A stretch of 64,000 nt of DNA from Diphasiastrum complanatum (taxonomy: Eukaryota > Streptophyta > Lycopodiopsida > Lycopodiales > Lycopodiaceae), in the NCBI GenBank assembly GCA_029204225.1, contig CM055093.1:5253205-5317204 (forward strand). The letters are read 5' to 3'. Shown here one piece after another: positions 9,983 through 21,329 of this stretch. Every line of letters begins with the position of its first letter. Positions within the stretch are counted from its first letter, which is position 1. The translations under genes and the position numbers were made by a program. The notes beneath the pieces are model-generated. The model was given only the letters and a program-made list of their open reading frames with translations, ran no database searches and was not told where the DNA came from.

Positions 9983-10945
9983 GAAGTAGCCTTTTGATCC
10001 ATAAAATCTCCTTTGTTGTGGTTGTAAGAGATTTGTATTCAACTTCATAGGATGATAAGGAAATAGTTGCCTGCTTCTTTGACAGCCAAGAAACCAAATT
10101 TCCTCCAAGAAATATAGTGTAAGCACTTGTGGATTTCCTATCCAACCTGTCTCCCGCAAAATCTGAATCTGAAAAAGCAATCAAAGTCAGATCTTCTCCT
10201 TCATAGTATAGTCCATAATCCAGGGTAGAAGATATATACCTCAAGACTCTTTTAGCCAACTTCCAATGATATAACTTTGGATCCTGCATGTGTTGACTCA
10301 GCTTATGAACACAAGCCACTGTTAACCAAATAAGTGAGCCAATAAGACTCCTATAAAGAGTGATGTCCTCAAAGGATTTTTCATCATCTTTAATAGGAAC
10401 TTTTACAGTGTGCTCCATAGGTGTATCTATGCCTTTACAGTTCTCCATATGAAATTTTCTGAACATAGAAAGTGCATATCTACTTTGGCTCATAAATGCA
10501 TGACCTTTCCAAAAATTTATTTCAAGGCCTAGAATATAGTGAAGAACTCCTAAGTCCTTCATTTATAACTTAGTACCAAATGCATGCTTAGTTTCTTCAA
10601 CTAACTTCTCACTGTTTTCACAAAGAATGATATCATCTACATAGATAAGAAGAATAATTACAAATTTATCTACAAACTTATAATATAGAGAAGGGTGATA
10701 TCCGAGTGATATGAGATAAGAATTGAGCCTTGCATACCAAGACCTTGGTGCATGTTTCAGTCCATACAGACTTTTGGACAAAAGACAACTTTTGATTCAT
10801 CACCTTCCTTCACAAAACCTAGAGGGTGCTCCATATAAATCTCCTTCTCAAGGTAACCATTGAGAAATGCATTAGAAACATCAAACTGGAACATACTCCA
10901 TTTGTGAGAACATGCAAGAGAGATGAGTATTCGAATTGTTACCAT
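9983..10945 (-). pseudogene. Element D reverse transcriptase and RNase H
   Basis: RT motifs are visible across three frames: FQFDVSNAFLNG (motif A, 10757-10945), SLYGLKHAPRSWY and IYVDDIIL (catalytic YVDD, 10563-10781), then KDLGVLHYILGLEI. RNase H follows with AFSDSDFAGD, KSTSAYTIFLGGN, VSWLSKKQ and a YEVEY site. Coding ends abruptly after WIKRLLLD at ~9983, where the family A LTR begins; the residues read past that point in the same frame are LTR translation, not D protein. A stop separates the two main parts at ~10563. Confidence 0.9.
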
Positions 10946-10990
10946 CTTTGCAACTGGTGCAAAGGTATCTTCATAATCAAGACCTTAAAT

Positions 10991-11596
10991 CTAAGAGTAG
11001 CCTTTAGCACAAAGTCTTGTTTTATACTTATTGATAGATCCATCATGATTATACTTGATTCTGAATACCCACTTACATCCAATCACATGCAGGTTGTTTG
11101 GTGTCTCCACAAGCTCCCATGTGTTGTTTGACATCAAGGCTTCAAATTCTTGGGTCATTGCTTCAACCCACTTCTTGGATTGAAAAGCTTCTTGGACATC
11201 CTTAGGCTCTTCATTAGATATAAAAAGTGCATGATAGAAGGTTTCACCTTCCACTTGCCTTCCTTCTTCATCATATGTGAGCCTCCTTGGCTCAGACCTT
11301 GCTCATGTAGATCTTCTTGGTGTGATAGCTTGAATATGCTCCTCCTCAAGCCTCGGTCTCACTTCTTCTTGAACAACATCAAGGTTGATGATTGATCTTA
11401 CATGAGTCTCTTTGATCTGAACATCATCCAAGTTAAATTTTTTATCTTCATGGAAGACCACATCTCTACTAGCAACATTTTTGTCAGTAGAGGGCAAATA
11501 AATCTTGTATGCTTTTTTAGTAGATGCATAACCTACAAAAATTCCTTTCACTGCACTAGAATCTTCCTTCTTCCTAGTTTCTATAGGTACATGCAC
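10991..11596 (-). pseudogene. Element D integrase C-terminus and RT N-terminal region
   Basis: 11303-11596 has KGIFVGYASTKKAYKIYLP and SRDVVFHEDKKF, the copia integrase tail. 10991-11254 has EEPKDVQEAFQSKKWVEAM, EALMSNNTWELV and CKWVFRIKYNHDGSI..YK.RL.AKGYS, the start of the RT domain. One frameshift separates the two. Confidence 0.88.
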
Positions 11597-11644
11597 AAAG
11601 CATACACAGACAAAAATCCTAAGATGATCTACCTTAGGCTTTTT

Positions 11645-12592
11645 TTAATATAACATCTCAAATGGTGTCTTTCCTCCTATTGCAAGATTTGGAAGCCTAT
11701 TACAAAGATAGTTTGCACATGCAACTGCCTCTCCCCAAAATTCTTTAGGCAGAGAAACTTCCAGCCTAATGGCTTTTGCACTTTCACACAAAGTTCTATT
11801 TTTTCTCTCAACAACTCCATTTTGATGAGGAGTATATGAACAATAAAACTCTCTTTGAATACCCTCTCTCACAAAAGTCTTTAAACTTATTGGAAGTGTA
11901 TTCCCCTCCACTATCACTTCTTAAAGCTTTTATTTTAAAAGGAAACTGCTTCTCTACATAAGTAAGAAAAACGTCATAAACCATGGCTTTTGAAGATAGC
12001 ATATAGATCCAAGAATGTCTTGTATAATCATCTACAAAAGAGACCAAGCAGTTGGCTCCTCCTTTGCTCTTAGTTGATGAGAAATGAACATCTGAGTGTA
12101 CAAGTTCAAATGGTTGCTTTGTCTTGATACTTGATCAGGCCTTCTGTGTAACTTTTCTAGCACACAAGCTTCACAAGGTAGAAGCTCCTTTGACAGTGTC
12201 TTTGGTAGACCAACAACTTTTCCTTCTTTGACCATAGATTGCATGGATTTGAAATTGGGATGACCCAATCTCTTATGCCACAAATCTTCCTGTAGAACCT
12301 TGGTCTCATAAGAAATATCTGAAATGCTAGCACTCTCCCTATAATCTAGTTTGTACAACTTACCAATTCTAGATGTTTATCTTGAGATTATACACTTGTC
12401 AGCTTGAAACTTGACATCCAATTCACTATCAAACAACTGTCCTACACTAATGAGATTCTTAGTCAATTTAGATACATACAGTACATCATGTAAGCAAATA
12501 GATTTTGATGATGATGCATGTAATGGAATACTACCTATTCCTTCAATTCTACACTCTACATCATTAGCAATATAGATTGACCTTTTTTGCAC
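11645..12592 (-). pseudogene. Element D protease end, GAG-pre-integrase and integrase core
   Basis: 12377-12592 holds the protease tail (VLYVSKLTKNLISVGQLFD). 12032-12358 holds DLWHKRLGHPNF and the zinc-binding C-E-A-C pair of GAG-pre-integrase. 11808-12047 holds FVDDYTRHSWIYML and LRSDSGGEY (second catalytic Asp). 11645-11917 holds YTPHQNGVVERKNRTL with the catalytic Glu and NYLCNRLP. Frames overlap out of phase, showing small indels. Confidence 0.9.
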
Positions 12593-13154
12593 CTAAATAT
12601 GACATGAGATTAGTGAAAGAGTTCCTAGAACTAGACATGTGGGAACTAGCCCCACTATCTATCCACCAAACTTCTTCATTCTTAAAAGGGAAAGATGAAA
12701 GAGTAGACATCATTAATGAATCCTCTCTTTCACTCTCTACACCCTCACACTCATCCTCATTAGTAAGGTTAGCTTGCTTAGATTGGTTCTTCTTCTTGAA
12801 ATAGTTTGATGCATAATGTCCTTTCTTTCCACAGAAAAAACACTTGACCTTTGACAGTTTCTTCTTGCCACTGGATGTTGCACCTTGTGAGGACTGATCC
12901 TCACCACCTTCTTTGGCTTTGTCCTTTTTGAAGTGTTGTTGTACTTTGCCCTTGCCTCTTGAATTGTCTCTAATGAAGAGTGCTTTGTCATCTCCACCAT
13001 CTCTCAATGAAAGTCTGTTGATCCTCATCATCTTGTTCTCTTGCCTGCTTTCTTCAACAATGAGAACACCTTGTAGTGTCTCCAAGGATGGAAGATCCTC
13101 TCTGACAGCATAAGTCTACACAATATTGTCATACTCATCTCTAAGTCCATTTAG
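12564..13154 (-). pseudogene. Element D gag C-terminus, zinc knuckle and protease site
   Basis: The frame carries a lysine-rich nucleocapsid with CFFCGKKGHYASNY (a CCHC knuckle whose last Cys has become Tyr) and then WWIDSGASSHM, the canonical protease site. Its upstream end is cut at 13154 by element C1; gag resumes at 17757 on the other side. Confidence 0.88.
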
Positions 13155-13985
13155 TGTGAAAAAAGTACAAAAAGGACCAAGAGTGGATCCTAATCTGATC
13201 CTCAAGAGGGATTGGTTGTCAGATTACTTGATCTATCAATCTACTTCAGATTAAGATCAATCTAGATCAATTCTAGACACAAAATCCTAACAAGAACAAT
13301 CATTAATTGAAGGTAAGTGTACTTTATGGTTTCACACGTGTGAAACACTTCTTGAGTACGGACTCCAACCTGAAAATCAAGTACACATTGATAGAACCTC
13401 AAAACAATCAAAACAAATGTAGACAAATGGAGAGAATCACTCAAAATTGCTTCCAAAACCAAGATTGGTGTCTCACTTGATTATGGCCAAATGTGGCTCT
13501 ATATATACAATAAGTGGGAGCTCGTGGTACTGATCATCCCTATGATCCCACATGTGTGAAGGTGCTTTGTCATATGATGATTCATCATGCAAAACTAACA
13601 CTTGGACAAAACCTTCTATTTTGAGCACTTTTGGTCCATTTTCCTTCTATATGGAGATCTACTTGGAAATCTTCTAGAAGTCAAAATTTGCCTACTTCAG
13701 CTTATTCCACACATGTGAGCTGTCCTCTACACATGTGATATGACACCTAAGCAAAGGATGTGGCTCATGTAATCAATAGATTGATGCCATGTGTCATATG
13801 TCTAGAAAACTAGTTTTTGGCCTTTTTAGCCACTAGAACTTGAATTAAATCATATGTACAACCTATATGATTATGGTACATGACAAGTACACTATTTTCA
13901 CACATGGGAACAGGCTCCACACATGTGTGTTTATCTATATACAAGATTTTTGGCCTCTACCAAGCTTATTTTTGCATTTTTCACA
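13155..13985 (-). repeat. C1 3' LTR (family C)
   Basis: 831 bp, begins TGTGAAAAAAG on the plus strand and ends TTCACA. It contains the 18-bp perfect palindrome GTTTCACACGTGTGAAAC at 13329-13346 (G-box CACGTG core) and several CACATGTG-type palindromes between 13545 and 13930. Confidence 0.95.
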
Positions 13986-14108
13986 CTCCTCAAAAATCTA
14001 GCTTGATGGAAAACATGATGATCTTGAACTTGACTCCATGGGCTGAATCGGTCTCTGCTGGTTCAAAAGGTGTTAAGATCAGCCAATGAGCTTGATGTTG
14101 ATCTAAAA

Positions 14109-15326
14109 TCACCATATCCATGATAGTGCTTCTTTGATGTTGACATCTTTGATGAGCTTGAGAGCTTTGCACCATCCTAGCACCTCCAAAATTGATTCCT
14201 TCCAATTTTCATGTAGATGCTTGACATTGAGGCTTGCTCCTTCTTCATGTGCATGATCCTCTTTGATGTAAATCCGAGACCTCCATGTCTCATAACAATC
14301 ACAACAAGTATGACCATTCAATATGCACTTCCTATGATTATCAAGATTTTTTATGCTAGAAACATAAGTCCAAAAATCACCACAACTTGGCATGATTTTT
14401 TCAATATTGAAATCAAAAGGTATTTCTATCTCAATAAGGCTAACTACTTGCTTATGGATATAAGTGTCCACTTTGGATGCTTCACTTATTCTCATAAGAA
14501 GTTTACAACTTGCCTTTAAGATTGAAAACTTACAATTTTCATCTTTATGAATGAACACATCATTTATGATCTTATTGAAACCAAAAGATCCTACATTATG
14601 AAGATATTTCCATTTCCTTGACTTCATAACTAATGTAAGATTACAAGAAAAACATATTTTGCTATCTTTTAAGGCATCACACTCAACTAGTATTGCCTTA
14701 ATCCACCTTTGAGATACAAAAATCTCTTCAAAGCAAAATGGTTCTTCATAAGTTGACATGAGAGCATAAATGAAACCATTTTGTGATTGCTCCTTATTCT
14801 TGACTAATTTCTCTTGGATAATAACAATAAGTTTGAACTTATCTAAAGTTCCAAGCAAAATACTTTCCAAGGACATAAAATAAATCCAAGTTACTTTCAT
14901 GAAAGTGACATCTATCTTTGCATCTTGAACCAAACAATGCACTTCCAAATGAAAAATTTCAAAAGATTCAACATGTGTTGTGATGGACTCTTGAAGACAA
15001 ATCTTGCAAGTCCTTGTGAGACTCCAAGCCTCATTCACCTTTCCACAAAGGAAACATCTTTCCTTGGACTTGTCCTTCTTGTATTTGCATTTTGAACTTG
15101 AAGCTCCATCCTTCACCTCGGCCCCCTTGCTTTGGTTCTCCTTGGATGGATTGGTCTTCTTTTTGTAGCATCTTGACAAAATATATCCTCCCTTGCCACA
15201 AAGGTTGCACTTAGGATCCTTTCTTTCCTTCAATAGGATGCCACCTATTGATGCCATGTGAATAAAAACCTGTGATATGATTCTAGAAATGTAATTTGTG
15301 ACTTTCAAGAGACAAGATTTGAACAT
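14109..15326 (-). CDS. C1 single ORF: zinc-knuckle protein with copia-pol remnant
   Basis: An uninterrupted frame of about 405 codons from an ATG at 15326 (an in-frame TTG three codons earlier extends the open frame to 15335). Near residue 43-56 it has C-X2-C-X4-Y-X4-C, a nucleocapsid knuckle with Tyr for His, and near residue 94 a second C-X2-C. Around residues 197-222 EEPFCFEEIFVSQRWIKAI and ECDAL align with the region just before RT in copia pol (element D has EEPKDVQEAFQSKKWVEAM there). The rest is rich in Cys, Ile and Lys and not recognised. Protease, integrase, RT and RNase H are absent. Whether it is translated is unknown; its openness beside near-identical LTRs fits recent activity. 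Confidence 0.7.
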   Translation of the reverse strand: MFKSCLLKVTNYISRIISQVFIHMASIGGILLKERKDPKCNLCGKGGYILSRCYKKKTNPSKENQSKGAEVKDGASSSKCKYKKDKSKERCFLCGKVNEAWSLTRTCKICLQESITTHVESFEIFHLEVHCLVQDAKIDVTFMKVTWIYFMSLESILLGTLDKFKLIVIIQEKLVKNKEQSQNGFIYALMSTYEEPFCFEEIFVSQRWIKAILVECDALKDSKICFSCNLTLVMKSRKWKYLHNVGSFGFNKIINDVFIHKDENCKFSILKASCKLLMRISEASKVDTYIHKQVVSLIEIEIPFDFNIEKIMPSCGDFWTYVSSIKNLDNHRKCILNGHTCCDCYETWRSRIYIKEDHAHEEGASLNVKHLHENWKESILEVLGWCKALKLIKDVNIKEALSWIW

Positions 15327-15335
15327 CTTCAACAA

Positions 15336-16913
15336 TCTAGAAGGATCTACAAAAGGTCTAGCTCACAAACCTAAGAATCAATCTTCACAATAATGACTAG
15401 TCACTTGGAAACTTTGCTTTGTTCACTAAGACAAAAGCACACAATCTTTGAATCAAATCACTAAAGAAATCAGATCCAATATCCTATTGGACTCATCAAA
15501 TACCAATGACTTTTTCTTTTGAAAGTTGAAATGGATATGAAAAAGATTTGACACCTAGATTTTTCTTTTCACTTGACTAGTTTTCTCAACACTTGAGATT
15601 CTTGAACAAAAGATGGGTTTTGTTTCAAATACATGAAAATCAAATTTAATCACTTCTTTTGGACTCACTCTTGACCCAAATAATCTCACACTTGAGATTT
15701 AGAATGAATTTGATTCGATTTGACAACAAATCATACCACCAATTTTTCACAAAGCTTAAAAATTAGACAACTAGAGACTCACAAAGATCTCAACCATGCA
15801 TGAATACTCAAATATGGACTCCTCCTCATTCTAGACATCCAATGGGATTACAAATTGACCCTCACACTCTCCCAAAGAAAGTTGAATAGAACTAATTTGC
15901 GTTTCATACATACTATGTCAATTTTTGCTCAACAAATTGAATTCAATCACTCCTATTGGATTCCACCAATTACTCTACCTTTTAAGACTTGGAATGAAAT
16001 TCAAAATCAAAAGTTGTGATTTTTCTCACTAAGATATTTTGCTTCAAAGAGCTAATGACACTTAGAAAGATTTGATCACCTAGGAAAATACAAATTCTCC
16101 ACTAATAACAACGCAAAATGAGCTTCTAGATCTTGCCCTCTACAAAGGAAGGAACTCTTAGAAAATTGGATCTCTCTCTACACATTTGCCATAGACACCT
16201 TAATGACTCTTTTCAAACCTTACAATCACTCAAACAAATTGAGTAGGGTTGAACAATGTGACTTGGATCTCAATCTCTTTTCTAGAACTCAATTTAAGCC
16301 AATCTATGTCAAATTCTACAAAAGATTTGCACAGATGCTCTATATGCACTAGAAACTCTCAAAGGTTTCACTTGGAGGACAGATCCAAAGATGTTTTCTA
16401 GGATGCTTCTAAACTTGACCCTATCACTCTTGAACAAATCTAGAGTGATGGTACAATGGATTTCAACCTCTCACCTTGCATATCACTCCTTAATCTATGA
16501 TTTTTAGCAAAATCTCTCTTAACTTCAACATACACTCAAAAAATCAGAGAAGATCAATTAATGCACCTATTTCAAGCTTCAATTTTAATTTTTTGGCTGA
16601 TCTTATCCAAGAACTAATCAAAGGATTAGATTTACTATAGAAAATGCTTGATTTTGCACCAAAAATCACTCAAATTGGGTATGTGAGTCAAATTCTACAA
16701 ATTTTTGAGATTTCTCAGCCAAAACCGGATCTGTACGGCCTCACACTTGTGAAAAGGGTTCCTACAGCCCACAACAAGATTTGGACCAAAAATTTTTAGG
16801 ATAGCTATCAAATCCAACTCGCTACACAAAGTTTGACTAGTTTCCAAAAACCTGCTAATTTTGGCTTTGATTTGGATTAACCCTATCAATTTCAACAAAA
16901 CCTCTTGTACTAG
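15336..16913 (-). other. C1 untranslated leader
   Basis: About 1.58 kb between the 5' LTR primer site and the ORF. No long frame was recognised; short minus-strand frames are interrupted. It may carry packaging signals, which is inference from position. Confidence 0.5.
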
Positions 16914-16925
16914 GCTCTGATACCA

Positions 16926-17756
16926 TGTGGAAAAAGTACAAAAAGGACCAAGAGTGGATCCTAATCTGATCCTCAAGAGGGATTGGTTGTCAGATTACTT
17001 GATCTACCAATCTACTTCAGATTAAGATCAATCTAGATCAATTCTAGACACAAAATCCTAACAAGAACAATCATTAATTGAAGGTAAGTGTACTTTATGG
17101 TTTCACACGTGTGAAACACTTTCTGAGTACGAACTCCAACCTGAAAATCAAGTACACATTGATAGAACCTCAAACCAATCAAAACGAATGTAGACAAATG
17201 GAGAGAATCACTCAAAATTGCTTCCAAAACCAAGATTGGTGTCTCACTTGATTATGGCCAAATGTGGCTCTATATATACAATAAGTGGGAGCTCGTGGTA
17301 CTGATCATCCCTATGATCCCACATGTGTGAAGGTGCTTTGTCATATGATGATTCATCATGCAAAACTAACACTTGGACAAAACCTTCTATTTTGAGCACT
17401 TTTGGTCCATTTTCCTTCTATATGGAGATCTACTTGGAAATCTTCTAGAAGTCAAAATTTGCCTACTTCAGCTTATTCCACACATGTGAGCTGTCCTCTA
17501 CACATGTGATATGACACCTAAGCAAAGGATGTGGCTCATGCAATCAATAGATTGATGCCATGTGTCATATGTCTAGAAAACTAGTTTTTGGCCTTTTTAG
17601 CCACTAGAACTTGAATTAAATCATATGTACAACCTATATGATTATGGTACATGACAAGTACACTATTTTCACACATGGGAACAGGCTCCACACATGTGTG
17701 TTTATCTATATACAAGATTTTTGGCCTCTACCAAGCTTATTTTTGCATTTTTCACA
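16926..17756 (-). repeat. C1 5' LTR (family C)
   Basis: 831 bp, nearly identical to 13155-13985. The palindrome GTTTCACACGTGTGAAAC lies at 17100-17117. The LTR ends TTTTTCACA at 17756 and element D gag resumes immediately after the duplicated TTTAG. Confidence 0.95.
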
Positions 17757-18260
17757 TTTAGCACTACTTGAACAAGTTCAGTGTTCTTAAGAGCATCACT
17801 AATACCAGCTAACTCTTGATGAAGATTCTTAACTCTCATGACACATGATGAAGCACTCTCATCTACTCTCTGATAACTTAAAAATATTTGGATTCTAAGT
17901 GTAAGCAATCTAGAAGTATTTTTGATTTCATAGATTGTTTTTAGAGTATCCCAAGCTTCATTGGCAGTGGTGCATGTACTGATCTCTCTTAACACTTCAT
18001 TGGTAACATTCATTTTTATAAAATGAAGGGCAATTTTGGTTCTTTTGTGGATGCTGCAGCTTCATTAGGTGCAGCAGGTTCTTCTTCAACTCCACTCACA
18101 ATATCCATTACATCCTGTAGAATCAACAATGATTCCATTCTGATCTTCCACATTGCATAATTGGAAGATATTAATCTCTCACTGTGCTCTAAGAAATGTG
18201 AACTAGATGAAGAGATCTTCTTGGTGAGAAATTCTAGTAGTGATAAAAAAAAAATGGAGC
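17757..18260 (-). pseudogene. Element D gag N-terminal part
   Basis: The frame at 17757-18013 reads ANEAWDTLKTIYE, RLLTLRIQIFLSYQRVDESASSCVMRVKNL and LAGISDALKNTELV, a UBN2-type copia gag. Its N-terminus continues in another frame to about 18260 (NYAMWKIRMESLL-type sequence). The part of this frame below 17757 is translation of the C1 LTR. Confidence 0.8.
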
Positions 18261-18977
18261 TGAAAGGATGTTGCTTGCTATCTCAATCTAGGATCTAACA
18301 CAGATGTTGATCCACCCTATGAAATCTAGCAACAGATGTGAGCACAATCAATCTATCTTGAATCTGGATCTTGCTTCAGTCACAAAAGAAGAAGCACATG
18401 CAAGCAAGAAGTCTATCTCTCCCACGAGTTTCAATGTACTGAAAAACTCTCTAGGAACTTACTTTCAACTCAAACACAGTAATATGTGTGAAATGAAAAG
18501 TCTAAGACCTCAGAACACTCCCTTCTATCCAATCCTACTTGATTGACAATGAAAATTGATGAAATTGGTGAAAAAGACAGATGTGTGCTCACTTTGGCAT
18601 ATCCCACGAGTTGAGCACCCTATCAAACTCTCTGGTTTCCTAAAACTCTTCTAAAAACAATTCAAATTGATTTAGAAACAAGAGCAACACATTCTACTCT
18701 CCAATACCTATCCAACAAGCTATAGAACATCAAATTTGGATCATTTCTTGAGAAGTAACACTCATTAATGAGGGCTGATTTCACACGTGTGAGCTCTCTG
18801 TCCCTACAAAGCTTTGCTGGATCAAATTAGCCTTGATTTGATCCACTTATAATCCACAGATTGCTTGTTTCTCAGCGAGTTTGAATCCTTTTCCAAAATC
18901 CGAGTTCCTGCAAGCAAAAACACTGATGATCTTATGTATACACCCTCACCTCTTCAAAGCATGAAGCTCTGATACCA
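18261..18977 (-). other. Element D leader and primer-binding site
   Basis: Untranslated leader of element D. The complement of the Met-tRNA primer site, GCTCTGATACCA, is at 18966-18977. A G-box-like TTTCACACGTGTGAG lies at ~18781. Confidence 0.65.
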
Positions 18978-19530
18978 TGTGAAGTTTTTAGCATGTGTGA
19001 ACTTCACCACACATCCTACAGGATCTTACTGAGGTGTTTTGATTGCAAAAGATTGATCAAAGAACAGTATGCTTGAAAAATCTAAGGCAAGAGGACAATG
19101 GCATACATCTGATGAAAAAATCTAAGTGTCCAATATGGGAAAAAGAGGCTTCTCTTGGGTAGAGAGAGAAAATCATACATAGAAAACTCGAGTAGAGAGA
19201 GAATGAGTCCAAAACACCAAAATCTCAATATTTACAATATGGCAAAACAAGCCCAGCTTTCCCCTACCAATTGAACAACTAACTTTATTTTTATGACACA
19301 AATGTGTGAGAGGCTATCTTGAGAAAAATATTTCATCTTATTTGAGAAGGATATAATATACATCTTGGAAGGTGATACACTCTATATGAAGATTGGAGGT
19401 AAAATATTCACACACATTACACTTGCATCAATTAGACACAGTGGTGTATGCATCCATCTAATGAAAAATCTGAGACCTTGTATTTCATGTCTACTTGCAT
19501 TATGCATTAATCTGAGGATGGGATGAAATG
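18978..19530 (-). repeat. Element D 5' LTR (right end approximate)
   Basis: Starts TGTGAAGTTTTTAGC directly after the primer site. Its CTCTCTCTACCCAAGAG-type block (minus strand, ~19150-19210) resembles the LTR of element B near 39340-39400. The right border is not defined. Confidence 0.55.
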
Positions 19531-20340
19531 TTCTAGTACCTGGAATGGGCATTTTTGTTGAATAGTGTCATGAGGGTCGTATTGAGAGGAAAAATGAAGA
19601 TGATAATGGATAAAACATTACCAGTGGGGAGGTGAGTGAAGGAAAAAAAAAGAAAAAATAAAGACTTATTGATGATCATGGATCTATCTCGAAGACATCT
19701 GTTGCTGCTGAAGACCATCTTGGATCTTTTATTGAGAATATTTGTGAGATCTTTTGAGTGATGAGTGAAAAAATGAGTGAAGAGAAGATGATGAGTGTTT
19801 TTTATTTTGTTGTTCATAAAGTCTTGAGAGATATGATTGGGTCATAGATTTTCTTTTGTAAGCATAGAAAATATCATATCTCAATTCAAAATCTATCTAT
19901 GAGAGTAGAAATGTGAGATATAACATGAATATTTGCATTCTAAAAAAAAATAAATCTATGTATTATTTAAGAAGTGAATAGATTTTTATGAGAGTCGGAG
20001 ATATTTACAATGTGAATGACGAAGATTTAACTTTTAGAATATGTTGCATTGCACGCACTACATTATATAAAGACCTAGGCACAAAGCTGAGAAACTGCAT
20101 TCATATCTTGTTACAACAATAAAGATTGCATCAACATTTCCCAAAAATGCATGGTTTTGATGATGGGCATTAAATATTTTTTTTATATTTTTTTAAATAT
20201 TGTCTCAAATTCAAAAAAAAAAATTTGTTCTATCTAAAAGACAAAACTATCATATTATATACAATTACATCCTCATAATTATATCAATTTATTGGGATAT
20301 TTCTTATGGTAATTATCATGAAGCATCTCATACGTATGAT
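19531..20340. other. No gene seen; AT-rich DNA
   Basis: Very AT-rich with short simple tracts. It may be interior of the gypsy element whose LTR is at 21330, or host DNA. Nothing conserved was recognised. Confidence 0.3.
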
Positions 20341-20343
20341 GAC

Positions 20344-21329
20344 TTAATAATATATTATACCATTTATCACAAATTGTCTTGTAATATTTGAAACTATTGA
20401 TTTTTTCAGATTTTCTTTGATATTCACCATTTTTTTCATAGACTTTATTTTGAGTATCTTAATCTCTTTTGTAGTTGAATCACTTCTCCACCTCTTATCA
20501 TGCTTACTTAATATTTTGTCAGTTAGAGGTTTTAATGCTTGTAAGGTATTCTTGGTACAAATCTCATTATCATATATTGAAGTTATTTTTTTTAGAATCT
20601 TCCATTTCTCTTTCATTTTGGTTTTTCACATTAGTTTCTTCATATAGCTCATTATTAATCAACTTCAAAGATGAGTGATCCAACTTGGATAATTCTAATT
20701 CTCTTAGTATTAACTCTTCATCATATTCATGAAAAGCTTGTAACTCATCCTTAGATAATAAATCCTTTTGATCTTTCTTTGAATCAGATGAGCTATCATT
20801 TTTTTCCTTGGGAATAATGGAATTTATCTTTTGACCTTGAAACCTTTCATCAATGTCACTCATATTGGAAGTAATGATTTCCTTTATGAATTCTTCTACT
20901 CCAACCAAACTATCATCAATTTCTTGATCATCCACTATTAATGGTAATATTTGACTTTCAAGTTGTGATATCCATATGTCATTTGGTAGCATTTCTTCCT
21001 TCAAGAGACATTGACTTTGCAACAAGTTAGAATCAACAAAATTTGATTGACCTTCTTGTTCTACTTCCTCAATTGCATTATTTTTTCTGATATCTCAGAT
21101 CCAATGAATCTTAAGATTAGTGATCTGAATAGTTTTTCCTGTTCCACAATCAGATTAGATCTCAAACAAGCAAATCCACTCAAATCAGGCAGAATCACTC
21201 ACAAACTAATCCTAAATGCAGATTTAACACTATTAATGCCACGACAAGATGCCTAATGCAAGCTAACCATTCAACAAACATGCTGAAGACTGAAAAATTG
21301 GCGTAGCTCCCCAACAACGGCACCAAAAT
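20344..21329 (-). pseudogene. Interior of a gypsy-type element: Lys/Glu-rich frames of unknown role
   Basis: Two overlapping minus-strand frames (20570-21025, 151 codons; 20344-20616, 90 codons) are rich in Lys, Glu, Asp and Ser and show no recognised domain. They lie just inside the gypsy primer site complement CTCCCCAACAACGGCACCA at 21307-21325, where the leader and gag of a minus-strand Ty3/gypsy (Athila/Tat-like) element would be. The assignment to gag is inference from position only. Confidence 0.4.

Larger units (their letters stand above)
13155..17756 (-). mobile_element. Element C1: complete young non-autonomous LTR retrotransposon (4602 bp)
   Basis: Two 831-bp LTRs (13155-13985 and 16926-17756) bracket a 2.94 kb interior. 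On the minus strand they run TGTGAAAAATGC... to ...TTTTTCACA. The primer site complement GCTCTGATACCA is at 16914-16925, directly against the 5' LTR, and a purine tract (TTTTTGAGGAG, minus strand) abuts the 3' LTR at 13986. By eye the LTRs differ at only about eight bases. The interior encodes one long frame and no protease, integrase, RT catalytic site or RNase H, so mobilisation needs enzymes in trans. It is inserted in the gag of element D. Confidence 0.95.
13150..17761. repeat. Target-site duplication TTTAG of element C1
   Basis: TTTAG at 13150-13154 and TTTAG at 17757-17761 flank the TG...CA ends exactly. Confidence 0.95.
9983..19530 (-). mobile_element. Element D: degraded full-type Ty1/copia retrotransposon with nested C1
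   Basis: On the minus strand, read right to left: 5' LTR from 18978, primer site GCTCTGATACCA complement at 18966-18977, gag (to 17757), then the nested element C1 (13155-17756), then the rest of gag, protease, integrase, RT and RNase H down to 9983, where A1 is inserted. Order PR-INT-RT-RH is diagnostic of copia. Frameshifts and stops split it into about ten frames. The far side of the A1 insertion (end of RNase H and the 3' LTR) is not present in recognisable form. Confidence 0.85.

Noticed and set aside
16926-17233. 66-codon frames repeated at 13262-13462 and 17033-17233
   Set aside because: Identical because they lie in the two C1 LTRs; not genes.
18966-18977. tRNA-like 3' end sequence
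   Set aside because: GCTCTGATACCA and its copies at 3058, 16914, 36217 and 46506 are primer-binding sites complementary to tRNA, not tRNA genes. No tRNA, rRNA or snoRNA was recognised.
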